A DNA stretch of 64,000 nucleotides from assembly GCA_964035545.1 (NCBI GenBank), contig OZ037765.1:13820698-13884697 (forward strand). The letters are read 5' to 3'. This document shows positions 11,341 to 22,099 of the stretch, in pieces. The notes under the pieces were generated by a model. It had not been told where the DNA came from. It saw only the letters and a list, made by a program, of their open reading frames with translations, and searched no databases. The stretch is from Bugula neritina. Lineage: Eukaryota > Bryozoa > Gymnolaemata > Cheilostomatida > Bugulidae. Within the stretch, counting starts at the first letter, position 1, and each line of letters opens with the position of its first letter. A program made the translations under genes and the position numbers.

Positions 11341-14300
11341 TTAAATGGCAGCAGTTTTGGGAGTCATCATAGTCTGTTGTAGCTTGCTGACAGATGTAGC
11401 TATCATTTGACGGAGTGTGTTATCTTCGCACTCTACACTCTACGAATGTGACACAGCATATTATTAATTAGTCTAGATGGGAGTATATTTTCACAAATAT
11501 AATTTACGTAAACTTACATACAAGTGTATTACTTACACAGGTGTTGAGATTAACTGTAGCTTCAACACCATTTACATTTAATTGAATTTTGTCGGCCTTG
11601 ACAAGTTTTCCAACACTATCTTCGCCATACATTTCATTTAGCATATCAAGAACACATTCTTGGAAATGAGCCTTGTCCACTTTTAGTACAGTCATGTTTG
11701 CTGCAAACAGATACAAGCATATGTAAGCATGACTATGCATGCTATATGCACCACTGTTTAATAAGCCAATATCAAGTTATGACGTTCTTCTCTTTAGCTA
11801 TTCACATAAAATATTAAAATAAAAATAAAATAACATGCTATTTATTGGGGGTTAAACCCTTGTAGAATATATTCACCACTTGGTGTTATAATAAAATGTA
11901 ATCTAAATAACATAACAAATTATTAAAAAGATTGAGCCTAAAGGCCCTCAAACATAGCTCTCACCAAAATATTTCTCAAACTTGTGAGCCATAAATTATG
12001 TAAATGCATTACAAGCTAGAAATTTGATTTTAAAAGTGAAATGATTAAATCATTTTCCTCGCCACTTACAGCTGTGAGTTTGTAAATTTACCTCTTTTAG
12101 CTTCAGGCTCCTGGTCAGTCCTCAATATGGCAGCCAGGACAGCATCGGCAAACATGTCGTTTACAGGACTTGATTCCCACTACATGAAACATGACTTACA
12201 ATGATAACCGCAGCACTCTGCTAGCTGATGTATGTATACAAATTCATGCAATAGTACATGTACAGTAGGTCATGAAACTGATACTAAAGTCTTCATGACA
12301 ATAGCTTACAATAAGACCATAAATGTCAATTGTTTTATTGTATGATTTTTCTGATAACATTGCGAATTTAAAAAAAATCAAAAGAATATATAGCATGGCA
12401 TTATTCACAGCATGCAGTTAAAACGCTCTGTCAAACTCTGTTAATGTTTTACATGTTTCAATAAGGCTACAGACCAAATCACGTGTAATTTTTAGCTTTA
12501 TATTTTGCTGACAAACTAATGTAATGGCTGGTGGAAGTGTAACTACGGACACATTCATAGTTCCCTGTATTAGGATGCGGAGGCATGATAGACTATAGGC
12601 GTCTCCAATCACGTTAAAGCATGTGATTACCCCCCCCCCCCCCCCCCCCGACTAAGCAGATAGCTTCCGGACAGTTAGTGAGGAAATGTAGTTGATAGCA
12701 GATGGACGATGTTTTGTACAGTACTATATTTTTCCTATATTAAGTCAGAGTAACTAGATGTGATCTGTTCATATATTTGTGCGAAATATACTTATTCTTC
12801 TTCACGTTGAAAACCTGTGTAGTTTCTACTAAGCTACGTAATTCTACCGATACAATAATTGCACACATTAGAATCCACCTCAATAATAATCCTAGAAATT
12901 ATTACACTAATACATTATATTGGACTTTCAATAAAAAGTCAGTCTCCCAATCATAATTCAACTTTACCAACTACAGCTGGTTTAAATGTAGGCTACTAAA
13001 CAATACAGTTGATCAGTACCAATATTGCCACTTAAAGCTCTTATTAGTTATAATTACCTCCAAGACCACCATCTTTCGGTCTATTCTCACAGTTATTTCT
13101 TTGAACACTTTCAGGAACTTTTTATCATCAATTTTAATTGTCTCAATATCGCCAGCAAGTTGGGCAAGATGAAATTCGAGTAACGAGATGCTCCCACTAT
13201 AAGCCACACTTTGTCGTTGCATCAAGGTGTTTGTGCACAATTCTGTGTAAGCTATAAAATCCCGATCAATACTTAGAAGGCGAACTCAACCCTCAACACT
13301 AATTCACTCAACAGCCTTACTCAGTGTATTAAGTAATCTATGCTATAGTATTCCAACAAAATTACATCTACCCAGCACTACATTGGTTACTTGAGACATT
13401 TCTTTGGGCAAATGTGATTTCTGAATACCTCGGCTTTTAGGTCTAGCAGGTTATAGACTACTTTACTGCTGGCTACTAAAATTTTCAGTGATGTGAGTAA
13501 GCTAGACAGTTAATACAATAATATACCCTACAGTAGCAGCTATTGGCAGCATATAGTACATAGCTTTATGTTAGTAAACATGGCTCTGTTGAAACGGATG
13601 TTTTAGATCCATATCGAGCTTCATAGAAATTCAGACATTACATAAGCAGCATTAGAAATGTCTCATTAATAGTTGTTTTCATAAATAAGTGAAGTTTAGC
13701 TACTCAACAAGATATCTGATAATGTAATTAAAAGACATACTTGGTACATCTTTAGGAGACATTATGTGATAAGAGAAATTTCTTTTCACTAAAACGCCAG
13801 ATAAAGAAGCTCCGTGTTCAGGCTTCTTCTCAGCAAGTGAACCAACCACCTAGGACAGAAGAATATTTAATTAAAACAGCAAAAGATTATTAAAAGAGTA
13901 TATAATCCAGTTGCATATATGTAGTTCAAAAAAGCTTCATATGACAGCCATGCAACATAACTGTGATAACAATTCTAACTATAATACAGTAATTCTTTAA
14001 TTGAATGATGCTCTCAACCATTCTAATAGTAACACATTACAAAAAACAGATTTGTTTAATTTTGCAATGTAGAAGAAAATGATTGTTATGCATGATAACT
14101 ATTATTTCTCAAATGATTTCACACCTTAGCCATCTTTTCTCCTCTAAAATGCAGTTCAACCACTTCACTGTTGGCTGGGCTATATATTTGTATAGTTTCA
14201 TCATTTTCTTCATACTCTCTGATGAGTCCAGCTTTTAATCTCATCATTTCATTCTGTTCTCCATGCACCAACACCTATGAAGGCGCACAAAAGCAGAGTT

Positions 14301-17300
14301 GTGAAAGACTTGTATTAATTTAATCTGTAATCAACAAAACAGTTTATTAGAATTATGCTATACGACTTACCACATGGTCGGGTTTCAGTGTTCTCACAAA
14401 CTCGCTTGTTTGTAAGAAATCTGTGTGAGCTGAGAAAGAAATATAGTCCACCGAGCATCGAAGTGGCAGTTTTTGTCCAGAAAGTGTTTCAATTTCTGAA
14501 GGCTCTGACAATATTTTCTGAAACAAAAATATAAGATATGAGATTTCAGCTTTCAGCAGTTACAGAATTTAAATAATATTGTTAGCAGGGCAACTCCAAT
14601 TTTATTCTTGGAGAAATAACTAAAGTGTTTAGTTACAAATATTATAGCCTACCTTAGCCAATGTTCCTTCGACACAATAACCAGCTATGATACAACCATT
14701 CTTCTTATCTGTGCACCAGTCTTCAAACAGTTCTCTACTTAGACCAGATTGCATCATACCAGGACTGGCCATCACTACAGATGGCCCCAGATCTTCAAAA
14801 TGATCAATACTCTACAACATAAATAAAAATTAACAAGGTAAACATGTAAAATATAGAACAACAAATAATATCATAATAGACTAGTAGACAACACTTGAAA
14901 CTTTTTTGAAAGTTTAGTCATCTCTTACTGTTTTAAGCTACATGGAGAAATTATTCATAAAATTAGATATTCAAAATCCAGTTTTTAGTAAACCACACAT
15001 GTTTACAGTAATAAAGACCTATTATATCCATAAATGTATAATAGTGTAGGAAAAGTGTTTTTGTAATTTTGATAAAAACATTCAAATATGCAGGGTTAAC
15101 CAAGTGAAGCAATTATTATAGAGAGTACTACCTTTAGATAGGAGATATGTTTAAAGTCAAATGGATTACTTGTAGTAATCTGCTTTTGAATCTTTGAGTT
15201 CATTGCATTTATATATGTTTGGTAGACAGTCATACACTTCTTGGCCAGTGAGGATGCGTAGTAAATTGGAACATCATGCAGGTCCGGGTGTTCAGACCAA
15301 TACTCATCTAAAGCCAGGTGTTCAATTAATAGTTATTGAGTCACAGTCCGTTACACTTTCATGTTAATTGAGCTGTATGCTCTTTCACTGAATACCAATC
15401 TCATACCTAGAATCAGCAAGAGTTCCTGAGCTCTTCCTAATGCAAATACAGGAATGAGACAGCGCCCTCCCCTCTTCACAATGTCTGAAATTAGCTGAGT
15501 AAAGCGGGCTTCTCTCTTTTCCCTATCTTCATGTATGTGTGTTCCATATGTAGCCTCCTAGAATAAACCAACCAACATAATTAATTTCAATAGATCTGTA
15601 TATCATTTAGCAAGACAAACTTGTATAATTTGGCTTAGATATTTGTTGGGCTACATGCATTAGACAAATTACATAGACATTTGTAATTTGAATGAATGCA
15701 ATAGTGATGAGTCATCACAGCAATTTAAATAACGTCAACTGTTTCAATAAAACAGATTTGCTTTCCCCATCAAAGCCACTAAGAGTTTCAACTATTGAAG
15801 ATTAATGAGTTTTTGCACAGACAATTTTTGTTGAAAGTAAACTTTACAACATGTTTGATAAGTGGTTGTAAGTTAAAAAACAAACAGCTGTTACCTAATC
15901 GGAATCAGCAGTGTAATTACTCACTGTTCATCATTGGCTATGATGTAACCTGATGACAATCACATCAGCTGGCAGAATTTACACAAATCAACAAAATAAA
16001 GAATACCACGGAGCAGTGACAAATACCATACCACTATGAGGACATCTGGCTTCACATCAGGAATTTCAGCAGCCATTAAATGACGGTCTTCTTGTCGAGA
16101 GAAGTCACCAGTATACAGGACTTTCACGCCGGCAATTTCTATCATGAACATAGCAGCTCCCAATACATGGCCAGCTTGATAGCACCAGAACTTAATGCCA
16201 TTCACTTCAGTTTCCTAGAGCAATGTTTTAAAATGCAGCTAGTAGACTATTAAAGCAACAAAAAAACCTTCCAACACCTTTTATATTATTGGAAAAGTTA
16301 AGCTTTATTGTTTAACTGTACATGAAATTAATACAGTGCAAAAACAAACAAAGAAGAGTAACAACTCTTTTAAAATATATTATTAAAATATTATGCTAGT
16401 TCATACCGCATGGAAGTCTACAGTCTCTATTCTATCCATGCTATTTTCTATATCCTGGTCGGTATACAAGATTGTATCTGAAGAGATATTACTAAAACAC
16501 AAAGACATTGAGTGATCTGTGGTGCCTTGTATGGTTATGCCAACATTGGGCCTGCATACCACTAGCCATGCTATTTCGCACTGGGCCTCATCATCACTTG
16601 CGACAGCTTTATTTTTATATACTGTTATTTGTTACTATGTTTCCTTTCTAATTGTTAGTCTGCTCTTGTAACTTATGCTAGTTGTAAAACACTATATTAT
16701 GATGAAATAAAACACACACGCACGCACACATTTAATGCTGATACCATAAATAGCTATAAAAAATTCTTAGCTTAAAGAAGTCAAAATGTAACAGCCATAT
16801 GCTTTATATAAATCGCTCAATTAAAAGGTCTCCTGACGTCTAGCCACATTATATATCATTCCATATCCAGCTCTGCTAAGTATTATTTCAAGTTGAAAAT
16901 ACTGTAAGATCAACAGCTGATGAAATGTTTCAAAAAACAACACGAAACATTTTAGGGTTACGAACCCTTGTGATACTTGTCCAACTAACCCATAGACTAC
17001 TTTACTAAATGCGTTTCCCAAGACCACTAATAACTAATAAATTGAAAGTAAAGACAGCATGCTGTGCTATTTTCACTAGGACATAGCACAGCATGCATCA
17101 CCCTAGGTAAGCACTACATAAAATAACAAAGGCATTTAGCATTAGCACAACAACTGTTGGCCATTTGTTGAAAAAAACAGAATAAAAAATCACATTGCCT
17201 TGAATTTAAATACATGTATACCATGACAAAAAATATTACAGAAATTATATCAAAATTTGTAATCTTAGTTATAATAATATGCTTAAAGTACAAAAGTAAG

Positions 17301-18231
17301 TATTAAACACATAACAAATGGTTGAAAACCAAGATGTTTGGTTCATAATACATTACAACCATACCTGACTTTGACAAAATCAGACAGTAACCACCTATAA
17401 ATGGCTTTTGTGGCGTGTGTCATGAAGACCCGTCCCTTGAAATGAGTTTTGGCTAAGAACCATGGTAATGCCCCAGAATGATCCAAGTGGAAGCTAAACA
17501 TATGAATAGTTTAATAAGATAATAAAACACTCAAAATTACTATTAGTGCAGTTTCACATAAGAATTAAAATATTGTGATTTCAGTATATTGCCTTAAGTA
17601 TGTGAGGCAGTAGATTACTAAAAACATTGTTGATATTAAAAAGTGGAGCAAATTCGAAAATACAAAATTCAATCAAGTGCTTTCCTGCCATCTGTTTAAT
17701 GTTACTAGTATTTCACATCTATACAGCACTACCTACTGGCTAATGAGTAATACATCAATATCATCTAGATTAATAATATCTGTATATGGTAAGGATTCCA
17801 AGCCTTTCATCCCTGGGTGAATGCCACAATCCAACTAAAATCCACATAAAATAAAAAGAAACTAGAAATAAATAACATCAACTACTATCATGATAATAGT
17901 TATCATAGGTTATCTAATTTTATTATTTCATACAAGTATGCAGTTCACAGCAAACAATGCATACATTTATAATAACAAATAGCAGCACTTTTATTCCGGG
18001 TAAACAATTCTTATATAACTAAGCGGCTTGGATAACAACATCAAACACTTGTAACAAATCAAACACATGTAGCTGAGATTCTGATGTACAGACATAATTT
18101 TTCACTGTAATATACATACATACCTATATACCTATATACATATATATATACATATATATACACATATATATACACATATATACACATATATACACACATA
18201 TATATATATACACACACACATATATATATAT

Positions 18232-18295
<64 letters not shown>

Positions 18296-18718
18296 CTGTG
18301 TTCGCACTTAATACATTTACCATAATTTTTTTCCCTTTAAATCTTAAAAGATGACATGACCTTCCTACTTCTTGACCAGAACCCCTGAAACAAAAAATAC
18401 TAAAATATAAAAAACACAACAATGTATAACAAGAAGTTGTTGGGCCACCTAGCTTTATGGACATATTATTTCAACTCTCTGTTATATGTTATTCCTTAAC
18501 CTAGATTGTGGAATAGTAAGTAAACTGGTAGAACTTTGGGTTTTGAGTTTACCAACTATTTATAGATACATTATGATATGCAAATACAACTTGAACTTTT
18601 AGTTCAGTTCAAAAATGCATAAAAACATGAAATATTACAACCAAACTTACAGTGGCATTATACTAAGAATATCACTTTTCATCTGTTGCTGGGAATCTTT
18701 TCCTTTACCACTGGCCAT
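11341..18718 (-). CDS. CPSF3: Cleavage and polyadenylation specificity factor subunit 3 (CPSF73)
   Basis: This is the metallo-beta-lactamase/beta-CASP endonuclease that cuts pre-mRNA 3' ends in the nuclear CPSF complex. Sixteen coding exons in transcript order: 18718-18651, 18384-18321, 17834-17737, 17493-17365, 16491-16407, 16214-16032, 15557-15407, 15307-15132, 14811-14653, 14517-14371, 14274-14125, 13849-13741, 13251-13058, 12179-12092, 11700-11537, 11439-11341. All are in phase and give 687 residues (human about 684). Visible motifs are HFHLDH (77-82), AGH (His164), [10 protein letters not shown] (Asp185), [10 protein letters not shown] (Glu210), SFSAHTD (His402) and VLVHGEQNE (His424), so all expected metal ligands are present. 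The C-terminal domain for CPSF100 and symplekin contact follows. One small oddity is Ala where most homologues have Ser in the EST(Y/F)G motif. A 3' splice site lies 4 nt before the ATG. Confidence 0.97.
12630..12649. repeat. Run of 20 C (G20 in the CPSF3 transcript)
   Basis: An uninterrupted homopolymer in the CPSF3 intron between exons 13 and 14. On the sense strand of CPSF3 it is G-rich and could form a G-quadruplex. Its exact length may be affected by sequencing. Confidence 0.9.
16520..16732. repeat. Possible retroposon 3' end with AC-rich tail
   Basis: In the CPSF3 intron, a stretch ending GATGAAATAAAACACACACG followed by an alternating ACGCACACA tail is more GC-balanced than its surroundings. 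It resembles the 3' end of a non-LTR element, but no coding remnant is visible. Tentative. Confidence 0.3.
17057..17096. repeat. Perfect 14-bp inverted repeat, 12-nt loop
   Basis: GCATGCTGTGCTAT at 17057-17070 pairs exactly with ATAGCACAGCATGC at 17083-17096. It lies in the CPSF3 intron between exons 4 and 5. Confidence 0.85.
18112..18297. repeat. Compound (TA)n/(CA)n microsatellite
   Basis: TATATA, CATATA and CACACA blocks end in about 46 bp of pure TA. It lies in CPSF3 intron 2, immediately downstream of exon 2 in the transcript. The Tyr/Ile-rich open frames here are repeat artefacts. Confidence 0.95.
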
Positions 18719-18722
18719 TATT
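18719..18722 (-). promoter_or_regulatory. 3' splice site 4 nt before the CPSF3 start codon
   Basis: On the minus strand the sequence reads ATGTTTTAG, then AATA, then ATGGCC. It is either the end of a 5'-UTR intron or a spliced-leader acceptor; see the finding on start-proximal acceptors. Confidence 0.6.
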
Positions 18723-19390
18723 CTAAAACATAAGTCATATATGATGTTCAGTTAGTGACTAATAGCCTTAAACACTTGATGCAGCAAAACTAATAAATCA
18801 GAAATTCATTGGTGGCGTTAAGAGAAGCATTTATCAAAATTATTTCTGTTTCATTTTTCAAGCTGAGAACCTGAGAATTACATTTTATGATCTCAATCTT
18901 TTCAAGTGATGATTTTTTCCTAATAAATGTTTATAACTATGATTAAGATAACCATATTGACCATGAGATATAAAGTATGAGTAATTCGCTATTAGTTAAA
19001 CCAATACTGAATGCCTATTTCATACTGATATTTAGCTTTGAACTCATACTGCATGTATAATACTCTTAGTCTAACATTATAGTAATAGCAATAGTAATAG
19101 ACTAGTAGTTATATCTATTAGTTATGACTCATACCTAAAGATATACTAGCTTCCACTAACCTAACAATTACAATTGTAATTTTAATGCAAATGACACCCT
19201 ACAGATCTAATAGCAAAGGGTAAATAACCCAATAGTAATAGTAGTGATCATTATTACAGCATAATTGTCCTTACTAATGATATTACTAATTGCCAACAAT
19301 AATAATTTATTTCATTATTATTAATAACTATTTTACCTGCATAAATATTTAAAAGATAGAGATGTTACTGAGCAAATGATATTGCACCAC
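18723..19390. other. Intergenic, no gene seen
   Basis: AT-rich sequence upstream of CPSF3. The CPSF3 promoter must lie here or slightly beyond, but no specific element is recognisable. Confidence 0.5.
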
Positions 19391-19394
19391 AGAA

Positions 19395-19560
19395 GACCTA
19401 GCTAAAGGGAAACAGCCTAGAAATTATCAGCCCATTACATATTTACCACTTATGTGGAAAACATTGGACGGTTGGCAGGTCTATGACCATTTTCTATATC
19501 AGGATGTTATCAGGAGAACAAAACCACTCCATCAAAAAATCAAATGGTAACAAAGATCTT
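19395..19560 (+). pseudogene. Short reverse-transcriptase relic of a different LINE
   Basis: One frame reads RNYQPITYLPLMWKTLDGW, matching the NYRPITCLPxMWKxLTG block of a LINE reverse transcriptase that differs from the two longer LINE copies in this window. Downstream codons (DVIRRTKPLHQK) loosely follow the expected region before frames break down. It is too short to classify. Confidence 0.45.
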
Positions 19561-19699
19561 ACTTTCATTTTGACTTGAACAAGAAAGTAATAACCTATCA
19601 AATTCAATGTGTTGGATAAACTATCAATATGCTACTGTGCTCCTATATCTTAGACTTAGAGACAATCACAATGAAACTAACTAGAATCAGAATCAAGAA

Positions 19700-19965
19700 T
19701 CAGAATGACAAGTATTGTAACCACAAAAAAATTATTGCATAATCACAGTCCTAATACTAATAGTAATAGTAACACTAACAGTAATACTAATAGTAATAAT
19801 AATACTTATAATATCACCATTACTATTGGTATTAATATTAGGACTGTGATTATCATTATGATTATCATTAAATTTAATCACTATGATTATCATTATCATT
19901 ATGCAATAAATTGTAAGTATAACTTTAAGTATTAGTATAACATTATGATTAAGTTTAACTGAATA
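19700..19965. repeat. ANT-triplet array with hairpin
   Basis: Runs of AAT/ACT/AGT (19752-19810), then GATTATCATTAT-type sequence (19846-19905) and AAGTATTAGTATAAC. AATCACAGTCCTAATA (19741-19756) pairs exactly with TATTAGGACTGTGATT (19836-19851), so the triplet run forms the loop of a hairpin. The Asn/Ser/Thr-rich open frame is an artefact. Confidence 0.75.
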
Positions 19966-20439
19966 AGATTAAGTTTGTTTTTTAATGTTGTGAGTTTTAG
20001 TTAATAGAAATATGGCAATATATAAAAAGCGACATACCACGTTGTGGTATGCGTTATCATAAAACAAAATCTTGTAGAAACTCTCTTAGACTTGAGTATA
20101 AGTAAACATGTGGCGGTGTTCTATTCCTATTACTATTGGCATAAGATTAAGTATACCAACTGGAATCAATGAACTTGAAGCCGCAGAAGAAGGGTTGACC
20201 TTGACATTATGATTGCTCAAAAATAATCTTGTTCGCTAAAACTTGCTAGTCGTTCCAATAACGATAAAAACACGGTCTTTTAATTGACAGAATTATTGAA
20301 CCGAAAGTTATTAGTCATCTCACTTTGCATTAAATTATCAATTTCACTAACTTACAAATTATACAATCAGTATCACAATGCGCATGGCTTTCAACTTCAC
20401 AGTTTAAACCAAAGCACTAAATTAAGTTAATAGTGAGTT

Positions 20440-20990
20440 TTCATTGTCATCATAATAGTATAACTATAACAATAGCTATATATTTATAATTTTACAATCA
20501 TAATCATTAATCATATTCATAATCATAATGATAATGATAATGTTTATTGTATTTGTAGCTACTAACCACTATGACTACCAGTGCTATTGAGTTTGACATT
20601 CACATTGTAATTGTTTTAAATTTATACAAGTTTAAGTATAACCGTTATAGCCCATAGGTAAATCAAAATGAAAATGTTGGGACTTATTAACTCTAAGTTC
20701 CAACATTTTCATTTTGATATTGTCATTTTGATTTACATGTACTTTTATTTAGTTTTACTGTTTAGTTTTTCATTAGCTTCAAGTTTAAGTTTAACTTAAA
20801 GACTTACGTTTAACAATAACTCGAAGTAGTATAACTATAAGTATAACTATAAGTATAACTATAACTATAAGTTAATAGCTGTTAACTCAGTAAAAGTTTA
20901 GCACTCTTACTGTTAGTCACTGTCAGTGTTACTGTTCGACGTTAGCGGTTAATGTTAGTCTTAGAGTTAGTGTTTGCCACAATACCAATA
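20440..20990. repeat. Triplet and ATAACT arrays with a hairpin
   Basis: ATCATAATGATAATGATAAT near 20520, AACTATAAGTATAACTATAA near 20830-20880, then GTTAGT/TTACTG-rich sequence to about 20980. A 19-bp perfect inverted repeat (20662-20680 with 20700-20718) lies within. This block directly precedes LINE copy 2. The stretch 19965-20440 holds nothing recognisable. Confidence 0.65.
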
Positions 20991-20999
20991 ATAAATATG

Positions 21000-22099
21000 A
21001 AGATTGTGGTGATCTATTCTTTCTCATGAAATACAAAAAAAAATGTGCACATCGTGTTGAACTGCGTAAAATAGAACAGGATTATATTAGCACTAAAATG
21101 GATAAGCCGCTTGAGACAGGCAGCAGTAAACCATTCTATCAACATTTGAAGTGGTCTCAAGGTGTTACGAAGCCTCATGAAACTAAAGACTAAGGGAAAT
21201 GACCACGCTAAAGACCCAATAGAATGTGCTAATATTTTGAATGAGCTCTTCAGCTCAAAATTTTGCGAACTACACCAACTTGATAGCAACAATACATATA
21301 ATTGTGCTGCCTCATTTATTGAGGTATCTGATGCTGGAGTTGCTAACCTTCTGACCGTTCTCAATAATGGAAAATCAACAGGTCCAGATGATATACGCAA
21401 AGAGGATCTCGTAATAGATCCTATCTTGACTGCTAAGTGTATTGCTTCTATATTTAAAGTCTCTCTTTCTACCTCAACTCTTCCCAGTGAATGGAAGCTA
21501 ACTTATGTGTCTCCTCTTCATAAGAAAGGACCTGCTGCCCAACTAAATAACTACCGACCTATTTCGCTTAATAGCATTCCTTGCAAGTTGCTCGAACACA
21601 TTGTGCCCCACCATCTAAATCTTATATTAGATAAGTTCTTGTTTAACAGAGAGCATGGAAGACCCAATTATGTGGCACATATCACGACATTGCTAGGCAT
21701 GTAGACAAAGGCTATACTATTCATGGAGTTGTTCTGGACTTGGCCAAGGCGTTCGACAAAGTTTCACACAAACTTATCATGTAAAAACTATCTAACATTC
21801 TTAATGTGAGTACATAGATATTGAAATGGATTCATGATTTCCTTATGGACCACAAACAAAAAGTGATGATTAAAAGGCAACTTTCATATGAACTGCCTGT
21901 TACCTCTGGGGTTCATCAGTGGTTAGTGCTAGACCATAGCCATGATCTGCCGGGCCATTTTTATTATAGCACAAATATATTTGCCTGTGACAGCTTCGTT
22001 TATCAGGTGGTCAACAATGCTCAAGACAAATTAGAATTTCAGAACAATGTGTACACACGATATAAATTGGAGTATAACTATAATGATTACTTAACATAA
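21000..22099 (+). pseudogene. LINE ORF2 fragment, copy 2 (same family as 2.4-5.6 kb), broken
   Basis: The frame covers the end of the endonuclease-RT linker (from about 21000) and the RT fingers and palm: KSTGPDDIRKEDL (about 21370), NYRPISLNSIPCKLLEHIV (about 21549), DLAKAFDKVSH (about 21739) and ELPVTSG (about 21890). Residue similarity to copy 1 is extensive through this block. Stops are at about 21192 (other frame), 21703, 21782 and 21816. The catalytic YADD region is lost, and the copy runs straight into ATAACTATAATG-type repeat at about 22072. Dead transposon sequence. Confidence 0.85.

Noticed and set aside
18059-18464. Tyr/Ile/Cys-rich minus-strand open frames
   Set aside because: They are read through the TA/CA microsatellite. 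Only 18321-18384 is coding, as CPSF3 exon 2, and its exon ends at a GTAAAT donor before the repeat.
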